Shown here: positions 1-7,300 of the stretch, piece after piece
How the letters are laid out: every line of letters starts with the position of its first letter
Position numbering within the stretch: the first letter of the stretch is position 1
Source of the DNA: DATKIY01 sp035543875
Lineage (GTDB): Bacteria; Actinomycetota; Actinomycetes; JAHEKZ01
DNA: 35,653 bases
Reading direction: 5' to 3'
Assembly: GCA_035543875.1 (NCBI GenBank)
Contig: DATKIY010000041.1
Span: 1-35,653 of the forward strand
Notes under the pieces: model-generated
Databases searched by the model: none
What the model was told of the DNA's origin: nothing
What the model saw: the letters and a program-made list of their open reading frames with translations, nothing else
Program-made: the position numbers and the translations under genes

Positions 1-97
1 CGAGCCTGGCTTCGCACCAGCTCCCTTACTTGAGCACCTCGTCACCGCCGGCTATTTGGGACGCAAGTCGGGTCGCGGGTTCCGCGTCTACGCATAG
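1..97 (+). CDS. 3-hydroxyacyl-CoA (3-hydroxybutyryl-CoA) dehydrogenase, C-terminal end only
   Basis: Partial gene cut by the window edge. The frame starting at base 2 reads 31 residues to a TAG at 95-97 and ends GYLGRKSGRGFRVYA. The G-x-L-G-x-K-x-G-x-G-F/R-x-Y ending is the usual C-terminus of the FadB/PaaH-type 3-hydroxybutyryl-CoA dehydrogenases, which interconvert acetoacetyl-CoA and 3-hydroxybutyryl-CoA with NAD(P)H in the cytoplasm. The nearby thiolase and crotonyl-CoA carboxylase/reductase use the preceding and following C4 acyl-CoAs, which fits. The N-terminal Rossmann domain is outside the window, so cofactor preference cannot be judged. Confidence 0.75.
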   Translation, partial: EPGFAPAPLLEHLVTAGYLGRKSGRGFRVYA

Positions 98-136
98 TTG
101 TGTTTCGGACTGTGCTTCCTCGATGAGTCCGCAGCC

Positions 137-415
137 GTGAGTAAGCGGCGACCGAAGTCGCGGCCAGCAGGCTCTCAGCCGATCAGTACTGAGGTGACCG
201 AGGAATGGCTCGGCGAAACGTGGGTCGTGAAACCGATTAGAGGCTCGTCCTCGACCAAGTCCTATCGGTGTCCGGGTTGCGACCAGGAGATTCGGCCAGC
301 CACTCCGCACGTTGTCGTGTGGCCGGAGGAGACGATCGTCGGTGAGGCTCTCGACGCCCGTCGACACTGGCACAGCGCGTGTTGGAAGGCGCGGGACCGA
401 CGGACCCGGCGATGA
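137..415 (+). CDS. Small conserved actinobacterial zinc-ribbon-like protein
   Basis: A 92-residue basic protein of unknown function. A GTG start at 137 is preferred over the in-frame TTG at 98, because it gives the short basic N-terminus (SKRRPKSRP) typical of the family; no good ribosome binding site is visible. The middle carries YRCPGCDQEI and the C-terminal part RRHWHSACWKARDRR, so a C-x2-C pair is followed about 40 residues later by an H-x-H-x3-C group, which suggests one bound zinc. Similar actinobacterial proteins are often labelled 'ATP/GTP-binding protein', but no P-loop is visible here. The stop overlaps the next start as ATGA (412-415), so the two genes are probably translationally coupled. 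Confidence 0.7.
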   Translation: MSKRRPKSRPAGSQPISTEVTEEWLGETWVVKPIRGSSSTKSYRCPGCDQEIRPATPHVVVWPEETIVGEALDARRHWHSACWKARDRRTRR

Positions 416-1158
416 GCCCCATCGACATTAGGTCGAACACGGTTTTGCCAGCCCGACGCGAATCTCTTGCTATTCACACCGACGATGGGCTCTCGCTCGT
501 GGGAGAGCTGGCGCTCCCGATCGGCAAGGACCCGGTTGCGACGCTCATTACCCTTCACCCGCTCCCGACAGCAGGCGGGTTCATGGACTCTCATGTGATT
601 CGCAAGGCGGCCCTACGCTTGCCAGCGCTTGCGTCCGTGGCCGTGCTGCGGTTCAACACTCGCGGAACGAGTTCACCGGCTGGTCTGAGTGGGGGAAGTT
701 TCGACGAGGGCAACGCGGAACGGTTCGACTTGAGTGCCGCGGTCGATCTAGCGGTTGATCGTGGTTTGCCGTCGAGGTGGTTGTGGGGGTGGTCGTTCGG
801 AACTGAGCTTGTGCTCAGGTACGGCCTCCGGTCGGACATAGAAGGGGCGTTTTTGTTGTCGCCGCCGCTGCGATCTGCTTCTGACGAAGACCTGCACGCA
901 TGGGGCGAGAGCGGGAAGCCTGTGACGATATTGGTCCCTGAGTTTGACGACTACTTGCGACCGGATGCGGCGAAGGAACGCTTCGCCCTCATTCCGCAAG
1001 CCAAACTGGTGCCACTCGCGGGCGCCAAACACCTCTGCGTCGGAGAGCAGTACGTCAGCCGAGTGTTGAATGAAATCGTGGCTACAGTCGCTCCCGAGTA
1101 TGCCCCGCTCCGGACAATGTGGGATGGTCCGACTGGAGACTTGGAGGTGGAGTCGTGA
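412..1158 (+). CDS. Alpha/beta-hydrolase family protein
   Basis: A 248-residue cytoplasmic protein starting at the ATG inside the ATGA overlap with the preceding gene. After a beta-rich N-terminus it has LITLHPLPTAGG (oxyanion-hole region), LRFNTRGTSSP, the nucleophile elbow GWSFG (Ser near residue 129), a late acid in PEFDDYLRP, and GAKHLCVG carrying the probable catalytic His. The layout resembles the small YsgA/CocE-like hydrolases that act on unknown esters or acyl substrates. No signal peptide or lid domain is evident. Its 3' end overlaps the next hydrolase gene as GTGA. Substrate unknown; the acyl-CoA context makes a thioesterase or ester hydrolase plausible but unproven. Confidence 0.75.
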   Translation: MSPIDIRSNTVLPARRESLAIHTDDGLSLVGELALPIGKDPVATLITLHPLPTAGGFMDSHVIRKAALRLPALASVAVLRFNTRGTSSPAGLSGGSFDEGNAERFDLSAAVDLAVDRGLPSRWLWGWSFGTELVLRYGLRSDIEGAFLLSPPLRSASDEDLHAWGESGKPVTILVPEFDDYLRPDAAKERFALIPQAKLVPLAGAKHLCVGEQYVSRVLNEIVATVAPEYAPLRTMWDGPTGDLEVES

Positions 1159-1895
1159 CACCTTGCGTGTTGCTCCACGCTTTCCCACTCAATTCCACGA
1201 TGTACGACGACCTCAAACGTGCCAACTCCGAGCTGAACCTCCTGACGCCAGACTTTCCGGGTTTTGGACGTGCCGCGCGGTTGGATTCCCCGCCGAGCCT
1301 CGATGCGTACGCGGAGCTGGTTGCGGATGAGCTCAGCGCCCAGGGCGTCTCTCGCGCCGTGATAGGCGGTACCTCGATGGGTGGCTACGTCGCCATGGCG
1401 TTTGCTCGGTTGCATCCTGACCAGGTTGCTGGCCTGATTCTGATCGACACGAAGGCAACGGCGGACCCTGAAGAGGTGGCAATCGGTCGTCGTGCAATGG
1501 CGCAGCGGATGGAAGACGAGCTCACCGTGGAGCCGCTTGTCGAGTCGGTGTCGAGACTCCTGGGAGCAACGACCCGCGAACAACGCCAGGAGCTGGTCGA
1601 CGAGGTCACGCACTGGGTTCAGGCGGTGGACCCATTGGCCGCTGCCTGGGCGCAGCGAGCAATGGCTGCGCGGCCGGACTCGATGTCGACACTGCGGCAG
1701 ATTGGCGTGCCTTCACTGGTGGTGGTAGGTGACGAGGACGTGCTAACGCCACCGGAGCACTCCGACGCGATGGCGCAAGTACTCGTGGACTGCCGCCATG
1801 TTGTGGTGGCCGGTTCTGGACACCTCAGCCCCGTTGAGGCGCCCGAGATCGTGGCGCCAGCATTGGCTGACTTCGTGGCCGCTCTCGACGGTTGA
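1155..1895 (+). CDS. Alpha/beta-hydrolase (esterase/lactonase-like)
   Basis: A 246-residue protein. The GTG at 1155 overlaps the upstream stop (GTGA) and gives the compact start TPCVLLHAFPLNSTMY, whose HAFPLN matches the HG-motif strand of RsbQ/3-oxoadipate enol-lactonase-type hydrolases. The nucleophile elbow is GTSMGG (Ser near residue 87), the acid lies in VVGDEDVLTPPEH and the His in VAGSGHLSPVE, so the Ser-Asp-His triad is complete. A cap region rich in Glu/Arg lies in between. It forms the end of a co-directional run with the two preceding genes and stops two bases from the converging ccr stop. The substrate cannot be deduced. Confidence 0.8.
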   Translation: MTPCVLLHAFPLNSTMYDDLKRANSELNLLTPDFPGFGRAARLDSPPSLDAYAELVADELSAQGVSRAVIGGTSMGGYVAMAFARLHPDQVAGLILIDTKATADPEEVAIGRRAMAQRMEDELTVEPLVESVSRLLGATTREQRQELVDEVTHWVQAVDPLAAAWAQRAMAARPDSMSTLRQIGVPSLVVVGDEDVLTPPEHSDAMAQVLVDCRHVVVAGSGHLSPVEAPEIVAPALADFVAALDG

Positions 1896-1897
1896 GC

Positions 1898-3235
1898 TCA
1901 GATATCGCGGAAGCGGTTGATCTGGGTCTCGTGCTTGGCGCGCAGCGCTGGATCGCGCACGCCGAGGCCCTCTTGCGGCGCGAGGCAAAGCACACCCACC
2001 TTGCCCTGGTGCATGTTGCGATGTACTTCGTAGGCGGCCTGTCCGGTCTCGCTGAGTGGGTAGGTCTTAGACAAGGTGGGGTGCACGTAGCCGCGCTGGA
2101 TTAAACGGTTTGCCTCCCACGCCTCGCGGTAGTTGGCAAAGTGCGAGCCGATGATGCGCTTTAAGCTCATCCAGAGGTAGCGGTTGTCGTACTCGTGCAT
2201 GAACCCGGAAGTGGATGCACACGTGACGATGGTTCCGCCTTTGCGCGTGACGTACACGCTTGCGCCGAAGGTCTCGCGGCCGGGATGCTCAAAGACGATG
2301 TCTGGGTCGTCGCCACCCGTTAGCTCACGAATTCGCTTGCCGAAGCGCTGCCATTCCTTCGGGTCTTGCGTGTGCTCGTCCTGCCAGAACCGATAGTCCT
2401 CCGCGTTGCGGTCGATGATGAGGTCGGCGCCCAGGCTGCGGACGATCTCGGCCTTTTCGGGTGAGGAGACCACGCACACCGGTATCGCTCCGCCGTTCAG
2501 CGCCATCTGAGTGGCGTACGAACCGAGTCCGCCGCTTGCGCCCCAGATCAGGACGATGTCGCCCTGCTTCATTCCTGCACCGTTACGACTCACCAACTGA
2601 CGGTAGGCGGTGGAGTTGACCAGGCCCGGTGACGCGGCTTCCTCCCAGGTGAGGTGTCGCGGTTTGTCGAGGAGCTGGTTGGCCTTGACGAGCGCGAGCT
2701 GCGCGAGGCCGCCGAAGTTTGTCTCGAATCCCCAAATGCGCTGCTCCGGGTCGAGCATCGTGTCGTTGTGTCCAAGTGGACTCTCAAGCTCGACAGACGC
2801 GCAGTGTGCGACGACTTCCTGGCCGGGCTTCCACGCGTGAACGCCTGGACCGGTGCGCAGAACAACACCGGACAAGTCGGAGCCAAGGACGTGATACGGC
2901 AGGTCATGGCGCTTCGCGAGTGGCGAGACTTTGCCGTATCGACGAAGGAAGCTGAACGTGGAGACCGGTTCGAAAATTGCCGACCAGACAGTGTTGTAGT
3001 TGATGGACGAGGCCATGACGGCGATTAGCGCCTCGCCGGGGCCGACCTCGGGCACGGGAACGTCTTCGATCCGCAGTGACTTGCGCGGGTCACGATCGCG
3101 GGTCGCCAGGCCGTCGAACATCGACTCATCTTCCTTGCGCAGCAGGGCGCCGGTGTAGTGGTCGGGCAGGTCAAGGTTGGCGAAGTCTTCGGACGAAGTG
3201 TCGCCAGCCATGACCGCATCAAGGATGTGTTGCAC
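1898..3235 (-). CDS. ccr: Crotonyl-CoA carboxylase/reductase
   Basis: Carboxylates and reduces crotonyl-CoA with CO2 and NADPH to (2S)-ethylmalonyl-CoA, the key step of the ethylmalonyl-CoA pathway and a source of polyketide extender units. The protein has 445 residues, the normal family length. The MDR fold is clear: a GroES-like N-terminal half, then a Rossmann segment IWGASGGLGSY near 230-240. The four CO2-pocket residues described for the Kitasatospora enzyme sit at the same positions here: Asn81 (INYNTVW), Phe170 and Glu171 (WGFETNFGG) and His365 (GSHFANYREAW). The start is GTG at 3235 with GGAGG about seven bases upstream. It lies 39 bases downstream of mce on the same strand, consistent with co-transcription. 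Confidence 0.95.
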   Translation of the reverse strand: MQHILDAVMAGDTSSEDFANLDLPDHYTGALLRKEDESMFDGLATRDRDPRKSLRIEDVPVPEVGPGEALIAVMASSINYNTVWSAIFEPVSTFSFLRRYGKVSPLAKRHDLPYHVLGSDLSGVVLRTGPGVHAWKPGQEVVAHCASVELESPLGHNDTMLDPEQRIWGFETNFGGLAQLALVKANQLLDKPRHLTWEEAASPGLVNSTAYRQLVSRNGAGMKQGDIVLIWGASGGLGSYATQMALNGGAIPVCVVSSPEKAEIVRSLGADLIIDRNAEDYRFWQDEHTQDPKEWQRFGKRIRELTGGDDPDIVFEHPGRETFGASVYVTRKGGTIVTCASTSGFMHEYDNRYLWMSLKRIIGSHFANYREAWEANRLIQRGYVHPTLSKTYPLSETGQAAYEVHRNMHQGKVGVLCLAPQEGLGVRDPALRAKHETQINRFRDI

Positions 3236-3274
3236 GTCGGCCTCCGTAGGGCGGATGGTCGCGGTGAGTCGACT

Positions 3275-3721
3275 CTAGCGGGGTGGCTGGACGAGTTCGA
3301 CGAGAACCCCGCCAGCATCTTTTGGGTGGATGAAGTTGATGAGTGCACCAGCCGTCCCGCTGCGGGGTTCGTCATACAGCAGCCGGAGCCCGCGCTGCCG
3401 TAGGACCGCAGCTACTGCGCGGATGTCAGCGACCCGGTAAGCCATCTGCTGAAGTCCAGGTCCCGAGTTCTCCAGAAACTTTCCGATGGGAGAGTCAGGA
3501 CGAAGGGGAGCCAGCAGCTGGATGAATGACTGCGAGCCGTCAATGGCCATCATGGCCTCGCGGACACCCTGCTCCTCGTTCGTCTCTTCGTGCACCTTGC
3601 GCATGCCAAAACTGCGCTCGTAGAACACGATGGCTTCGTCTAGGTTCTCGACGGCCACACCGACGTGGTCGATTCCCAGGAATAGCGGGGCTTCATCGGG
3701 AAGCCCGGATTGGAGTGACAC
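3275..3721 (-). CDS. mce: Methylmalonyl-CoA/ethylmalonyl-CoA epimerase
   Basis: A 148-residue glyoxalase/VOC-fold protein that interconverts the R and S epimers of methylmalonyl-CoA (and often ethylmalonyl-CoA), linking carboxylases to the B12 mutases. The two beta-alpha-beta repeats are visible: GIDHVGVAVENLDEA with metal ligand His19, SFIQLLAP with Gln68, and VLVELVQPP with Glu142. The usual HH pair of the second module is Gln-Gln here (LQQMAYRV, 91-92), so the expected second metal-ligand His is replaced by Gln; I believe some other actinobacterial members share this. The GTG start at 3721 follows a GAGGGG ribosome binding site. It is the first gene of a two-gene minus-strand unit with ccr. 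Confidence 0.88.
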   Translation of the reverse strand: MSLQSGLPDEAPLFLGIDHVGVAVENLDEAIVFYERSFGMRKVHEETNEEQGVREAMMAIDGSQSFIQLLAPLRPDSPIGKFLENSGPGLQQMAYRVADIRAVAAVLRQRGLRLLYDEPRSGTAGALINFIHPKDAGGVLVELVQPPR

Positions 3722-3801
3722 GCAGATCCCCTCTCAAGCGGAGTCGAGGTCCGGGTTCAATCGTGGCAGCCGGGTCGGCGTCTGCTGTCATCAGGGTCGT
3801 G

Positions 3802-3828
3802 CCCGGCCATTCATCCCGGGCCATTCAT
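3802..3828. promoter_or_regulatory. Tandem direct repeat in the mce/thiolase divergent promoter region
   Basis: The 169-base gap between the divergent mce and thiolase genes holds CCCGGCCATTCAT immediately followed by CCCGGGCCATTCAT, two near-identical half-sites with about a 14-base period. A possible -10 for the thiolase (TACGCT at 3846-3851, fitting TAnnnT) lies about 18 bases further on, so the repeats would overlap or abut its -35. This is a plausible regulator-binding site. The regulator is unknown and the promoter assignment is weak. Confidence 0.35.
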
Positions 3829-3890
3829 GTGGTGCGATAGCCCAGTACGCTTAACGCGATCACCTGTACCTCGGATGGGAGGGTCAGCCC

Positions 3891-5075
3891 ATGACCACAT
3901 CTGTCATCGTCGCTGGCGCGCGCACCCCCATGGGTCGCTTGCTTGGTTCATTAAAGGACTTCTCGGCTGCCGAGCTGGGCGGTTTCGCGATCAAAGCGGC
4001 GTTGGAACGGTCAGGGGTTTCAGGCGAGCAAGTCGACTACCTCGTGATGGGGCAGGTCCTGCAGGCCGGCGCTGGCCAGCTACCCGTGCGCAAGGCTGGA
4101 GCGCTGGCTGGCATCCCAATGACCGTGCCGTCCTTGCTCATCAACAAAGTCTGCCTGTCTGGGCTGGATGCAATTGCTCTGGCCGACCAGCTCATTCGAG
4201 CTGGCGAGTTCGAGATTGTGGTGGCCGGTGGGATGGAGTCGATGACGAACGCACCACACGTCATCTTGAAGTCACGTGAAGGAATTAAGTACGGCAACGG
4301 CACCCTTGTCGACGCGATGGCATTCGACGGTCTTACCGATGCTTTCGACGGCAAGCCAATGGGGGAGTCGACCGAGAACTACAACGCCCGATACCAGCTA
4401 ACCCGTGTGGAGCAGGACACGTTCGCGGCGCGCTCTCATCAGCGGGCGGCGTCAGCCCAAAAAAACGGTTTGTTCGCCGACGAAATTGTTCCAGTGGAGA
4501 TTCCCCAGCGCAAAGGTGACGCCATCACCTTCAGCGACGACGAGGGGATCCGACCGGACACGACCGTGGAGTCGCTTGGTCGGCTCCGCCCTGCGTTTAC
4601 CAAGGACGGCACGATTACGGCGGGTTCGGCGTCGCAGATTTCCGATGGTGCTGCGGCGGTCGTCGTAATGAGCAAGGCGAAGGCGGAGGAGCTCGGACTT
4701 ACGTGGTTGGCCGAGATCGGGGCGCACGGAGTGGTCGCTGGTCCCGACAACTCACTCCACGAACAACCAGCCAATGCAATCAACAAGGCGCTAGCACGCG
4801 AGGGCCTTACCGTCAGCGATTTGGACGTCGTTGAAATCAACGAAGCGTTCGCGGCGGTCGGCTTGGTCTCGGGTAAGGCGTTGGGACTTTCGGACGACAA
4901 CGTGAACCCGAACGGTGGTGCGATTGCCATGGGGCACCCGATCGGGATGAGCGGTGCGCGGCTGGTGTTGACCCTCGCTCACGAGCTCAAACGTCGTGGT
5001 GGCGGCATTGGTGCCGCGGCTTTGTGTGGCGGCGGCGGCCAGGGCGACGCACTCATCATTCGCGTTCCATCCTGA
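3891..5075 (+). CDS. Acetyl-CoA C-acetyltransferase (acetoacetyl-CoA thiolase)
   Basis: Condenses two acetyl-CoA to acetoacetyl-CoA, or the reverse; 394 residues, standard for biosynthetic thiolases. All catalytic residues are present: nucleophile Cys88 in INKVCLSG, NEAFA, His349 in GHPIGMSGAR and Cys379 in CGGGGQGDA. The ATG at 3891 is preceded by a GGGAGGG ribosome binding site. It is divergent from mce-ccr, and its stop is one base from the meaB start, so it and meaB form one transcript. With the dehydrogenase at the window start and ccr it supplies C4 acyl-CoAs. AtoB or PhaA naming would imply a direction that the sequence does not decide. Confidence 0.93.
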   Translation: MTTSVIVAGARTPMGRLLGSLKDFSAAELGGFAIKAALERSGVSGEQVDYLVMGQVLQAGAGQLPVRKAGALAGIPMTVPSLLINKVCLSGLDAIALADQLIRAGEFEIVVAGGMESMTNAPHVILKSREGIKYGNGTLVDAMAFDGLTDAFDGKPMGESTENYNARYQLTRVEQDTFAARSHQRAASAQKNGLFADEIVPVEIPQRKGDAITFSDDEGIRPDTTVESLGRLRPAFTKDGTITAGSASQISDGAAAVVVMSKAKAEELGLTWLAEIGAHGVVAGPDNSLHEQPANAINKALAREGLTVSDLDVVEINEAFAAVGLVSGKALGLSDDNVNPNGGAIAMGHPIGMSGARLVLTLAHELKRRGGGIGAAALCGGGGQGDALIIRVPS

Positions 5076-5076
5076 C

Positions 5077-6090
5077 GTGGCTCGCGACGTCGACGTCGCT
5101 GACCTCGTCAGCCGTGCGCACGCGGGAGAGTCTCGAGCTGTCGCGAGACTGATTTCGCTCGTCGAAGACGAGGCGCCATCGCTTCAGCAGGTTGCGGCCC
5201 TTGTGGCGCCGCTTGCCGGAAACGCCCAGGTCGTGGGGCTGACCGGAGCGCCGGGGGTTGGCAAGTCCACGACAACCGCTGCTCTCGTGGCTGCTTATCG
5301 AGCAGCCAATCTGCGGGTCGCGGTACTGGCCATCGATCCTTCGTCGCCGTTCACTGGCGGCGCGCTGCTCGGGGATCGCATCAGGATGCAGGACCATGCG
5401 ACCGACTCCGGAGTGTTCATTCGATCGATGGCAACCCGCGGCCACCTGGGTGGGTTGGCGGCAGCGGCCCCGCAGGCGATCCGAGTCTTGGATGCCGCCG
5501 GATACGACGTGGTTTTGGTCGAAACCGTTGGTGTTGGTCAGTCGGAGGTCGAAGTCGTGGATCTCGCCGACACAACGGTGGTGCTTCTCGCGCCCGGGAT
5601 GGGAGACGCCATTCAGGCGGCGAAGGCTGGCATTCTGGAAATAGGCGATGTGTATTGCGTCAACAAAGCTGACCGCGACGGTGCCGATGTGACGGCTAGG
5701 GAGCTGCGCGCGATGTTGGCGTTGGGTCGTGACGTGGTCCGGCCGACCAAGGGCTCGGCCGACGATGGCGCCGCCGCAGCCAGTGTTGGTGACGGTGCTG
5801 CAAATTGGCGACCGCCGATCGTCAAGACAGTAGCTTCGAGGTCGGAGGGCATCGACGAGCTGATGGCGGCGCTGACGGCACATGCCGCCCACCTAGAGCA
5901 GAGTGGCGGGCTGTACGAGCGTCGGCTGCGACGCGCAACGGCGGAGATAGAAGCCCTTGCGGTTGCGGCGCTGCGCAGCAGCCTGCATTCACCAGAGCGA
6001 GCAGCGGTCGTCGCGCAACTTGCCAGCGAGGTCGTCGCTGGAAACACCGACCCCCACCAAGCCGCCCACTCCCTCTTCCCTCCCCCTTAA
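5077..6090 (+). CDS. meaB: MeaB-type GTPase, B12 mutase chaperone (ArgK family)
   Basis: A G3E-family GTPase that gates cofactor loading and protects acyl-CoA mutases from inactivation. The GTG at 5077, one base after the thiolase stop, gives 337 residues, near the family norm; an upstream in-frame start would sit inside the thiolase. Motifs seen: Walker A GAPGVGKS (57-64), IDPSSPFTGGALLGDRIRM (87-105), RSMATRGHLGGL, ETVGVGQSE (149-157) and NKAD (196-199). The extreme C-terminus (SLFPPP) and the TAA stop are supplied by the palindromic repeat beginning at about 6081, so the native tail may have been altered. The partner mutase is probably the IcmA-type protein at 11022. Confidence 0.92.
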   Translation: MARDVDVADLVSRAHAGESRAVARLISLVEDEAPSLQQVAALVAPLAGNAQVVGLTGAPGVGKSTTTAALVAAYRAANLRVAVLAIDPSSPFTGGALLGDRIRMQDHATDSGVFIRSMATRGHLGGLAAAAPQAIRVLDAAGYDVVLVETVGVGQSEVEVVDLADTTVVLLAPGMGDAIQAAKAGILEIGDVYCVNKADRDGADVTARELRAMLALGRDVVRPTKGSADDGAAAASVGDGAANWRPPIVKTVASRSEGIDELMAALTAHAAHLEQSGGLYERRLRRATAEIEALAVAALRSSLHSPERAAVVAQLASEVVAGNTDPHQAAHSLFPPP

Positions 6091-6147
6091 GGGGGGAACG
6101 TCACGTTCACCCCTTTCTATCGGGGTCAAAGTGGGACCCATCATGGG
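6081..6147 (-). repeat. Palindromic dispersed repeat, copy 1
   Basis: Copy 1 of a repeat found three times in the window, read here on the minus strand. It contains the core GAACGTGACGTTC (complement of 6096-6108) flanked by G-runs and C-runs, preceded by TAGAAAGGGG and TTGACCCC, with the further flank TGATGGGT at a seven-base spacing. On the plus strand 6082-6095 is itself a perfect 14-base palindrome (CCCCCTTAAGGGGG) holding the meaB stop codon. The element separates the converging meaB and AbiEi-like genes, and its flank covers the stop codon of the latter. No T-run follows, so it is not an obvious intrinsic terminator. Confidence 0.85.
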
Positions 6148-7118
6148 TGATTTGGCTTGACGATCAACCGGGGCGGCGTCCTGCCGGCATGCGCCCGTCG
6201 GACCGATTCGATTGCGCGTACCACCCAAAGCGGATTCCGCGCGATGCGGATCGGGATGAGGTGCAGGACGATCGCGCCATAGGTGCTCATGTCGACGTGA
6301 CGATCCCAGGTGTGTTCAAAGTGCTCCTCTTGCAAGTAGTGATTTTGACGAGAGTCCACTTCCAACGCGATACCCAGGTCTTCGAAGTAGGCGTCGGGCT
6401 GAGCAATGAAGATCCCGTCTTCAGTGAAGAGTTGGGGATTCCATAGCGGCTCGGGCAACGAACTGTTGAGGATGAGATCGCGTAACTGTGCTTCGGGAAC
6501 CGCTTGTGTGCCAGCCGCGGCATCGCCAAGAACTTGACGCGACACGGCTGTCCACTGCCGCTGGCCCTGGGCAAGCTCCCGCCGAAACTCATCGACGGTC
6601 ATGAGCCCACGTTGTGAGCCTTCGAGGACCAACCCTCGTGTGACCGAGCGGCTAACGTGTCTTCGAGTGGCGTCGAACACGGCGCGCGGCAGTGGCGCGG
6701 TTGGGACACCATTCAAAAGACGTGGAATGGGGAGCCGGTTCGTACGTTCGATCAACACGAACCCGGAGGACTTGCGTTGTCTGCGTTCTGGGATGAGGAG
6801 GTGAACTGGCAGCTCAGCGGGTGGTTGCGGCAGGTTCCGCAAGCCGTGCAGGTGTGTGCCAAGCGCCCCTGTGACCATGGCATCTGCCCCGGCGTATAGG
6901 AGCCCTGCGTTGATCCGCTCGTCAAGGGTCGGCTGACCCCGGTGAACGAGATAGGTACCGGGAAGAACCCGCTGCCACGGACCACCAGTACGGGTCCAGC
7001 GATCAATGGTCGACGTCGGCAGGCCGATTTCGCATAGTTGGGCGTAAGTGACAATTCCTTCCTGGGCGCGCGCAAGGTCGTCAATGACCGAACGGTCAAT
7101 CCTGGAACGTCGAGGCAT
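6141..7118 (-). CDS. AbiEi-like winged-helix protein with C-terminal endonuclease-like (DUF559/Vsr-type) domain
   Basis: A 325-residue protein. Residues 9-60 resemble the winged-helix domain of type IV antitoxin AbiEi (ARAQEGIVTYAQLCEIGLPT, then WQRVLPGTYLVHRG), followed by the linked LDERINAGLLYAG...GTHLHGL region. The C-terminal third looks like a PD-(D/E)xK-type fold: Glu209 in PEAQLRDLI, Asp242 in QPDAYFEDLGIALEVD and Glu253-x-Asp255, with Asp where a catalytic Lys is more usual. Such fusions are common, mostly uncharacterised accessory genes in actinobacteria. No AbiEii-type nucleotidyltransferase toxin lies beside it, so a working toxin-antitoxin pair is not supported. It is bracketed by inverted repeat copies 1 and 2. 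Its ATG at 7118 has only a weak GGGGAC-like ribosome binding site. Confidence 0.75.
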   Translation of the reverse strand: MPRRSRIDRSVIDDLARAQEGIVTYAQLCEIGLPTSTIDRWTRTGGPWQRVLPGTYLVHRGQPTLDERINAGLLYAGADAMVTGALGTHLHGLRNLPQPPAELPVHLLIPERRQRKSSGFVLIERTNRLPIPRLLNGVPTAPLPRAVFDATRRHVSRSVTRGLVLEGSQRGLMTVDEFRRELAQGQRQWTAVSRQVLGDAAAGTQAVPEAQLRDLILNSSLPEPLWNPQLFTEDGIFIAQPDAYFEDLGIALEVDSRQNHYLQEEHFEHTWDRHVDMSTYGAIVLHLIPIRIARNPLWVVRAIESVRRAHAGRTPPRLIVKPNHP

Positions 7119-7217
7119 GATTCATACGGTCCCCGACGCCGCGATTCGACGCTCGTGCCGACATCGTCGTTGTGCACTGCGACAAGGCGAAAAAACCGGT
7201 GGATAACCTCGTCAGCT

Positions 7218-7297
7218 CCCGTGATGGGTTGCCGATTGACCCCACTAGAAGGGGGTGAACGTGACGTTCCCCCCTAAAAGTGGTGGGGGGTGGGGTC
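7218..7297 (+). repeat. Palindromic dispersed repeat, copy 2
   Basis: Second copy, on the plus strand and thus inverted relative to copy 1. Order: TGATGGGT, seven bases, TGACCCC, ACTAGAAGGGGGT, the core GAACGTGACGTTC (7257-7269), then CCCCCT. Outer arms GACCCCAC (7238-7245) and GTGGGGTC (7290-7297) are perfectly complementary, so the whole unit could fold into one long hairpin. It ends three bases from the Rrf2 gene stop and fills most of the 182-base gap before the AbiEi-like gene; nothing else was recognised there. No T-tract follows on either strand. Confidence 0.85.
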
Positions 7298-7300
7298 GGG

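Noticed and set aside
5084..5099. Perfect 16-base palindrome GCGACGTCGACGTCGC at the start of meaB
   Set aside because: It encodes RDVDVA in GC-rich codons and lies wholly within coding sequence; repeated GAC-GTC codons explain it.
6081..6129. Repeat copy 1 as a bidirectional intrinsic terminator between converging genes
   Set aside because: The hairpin is strong but no T-run follows on either strand; I keep it as a repeat only.
5805..6446. Plus-strand frame crossing the meaB end, repeat copy 1 and the AbiEi-like gene
   Set aside because: Overlaps two supported genes in other frames and has low-complexity composition.
6141..7118. A complete type IV toxin-antitoxin (AbiE) locus
   Set aside because: No AbiEii-type nucleotidyltransferase gene lies beside it, and the C-terminal domain is nuclease-like instead.
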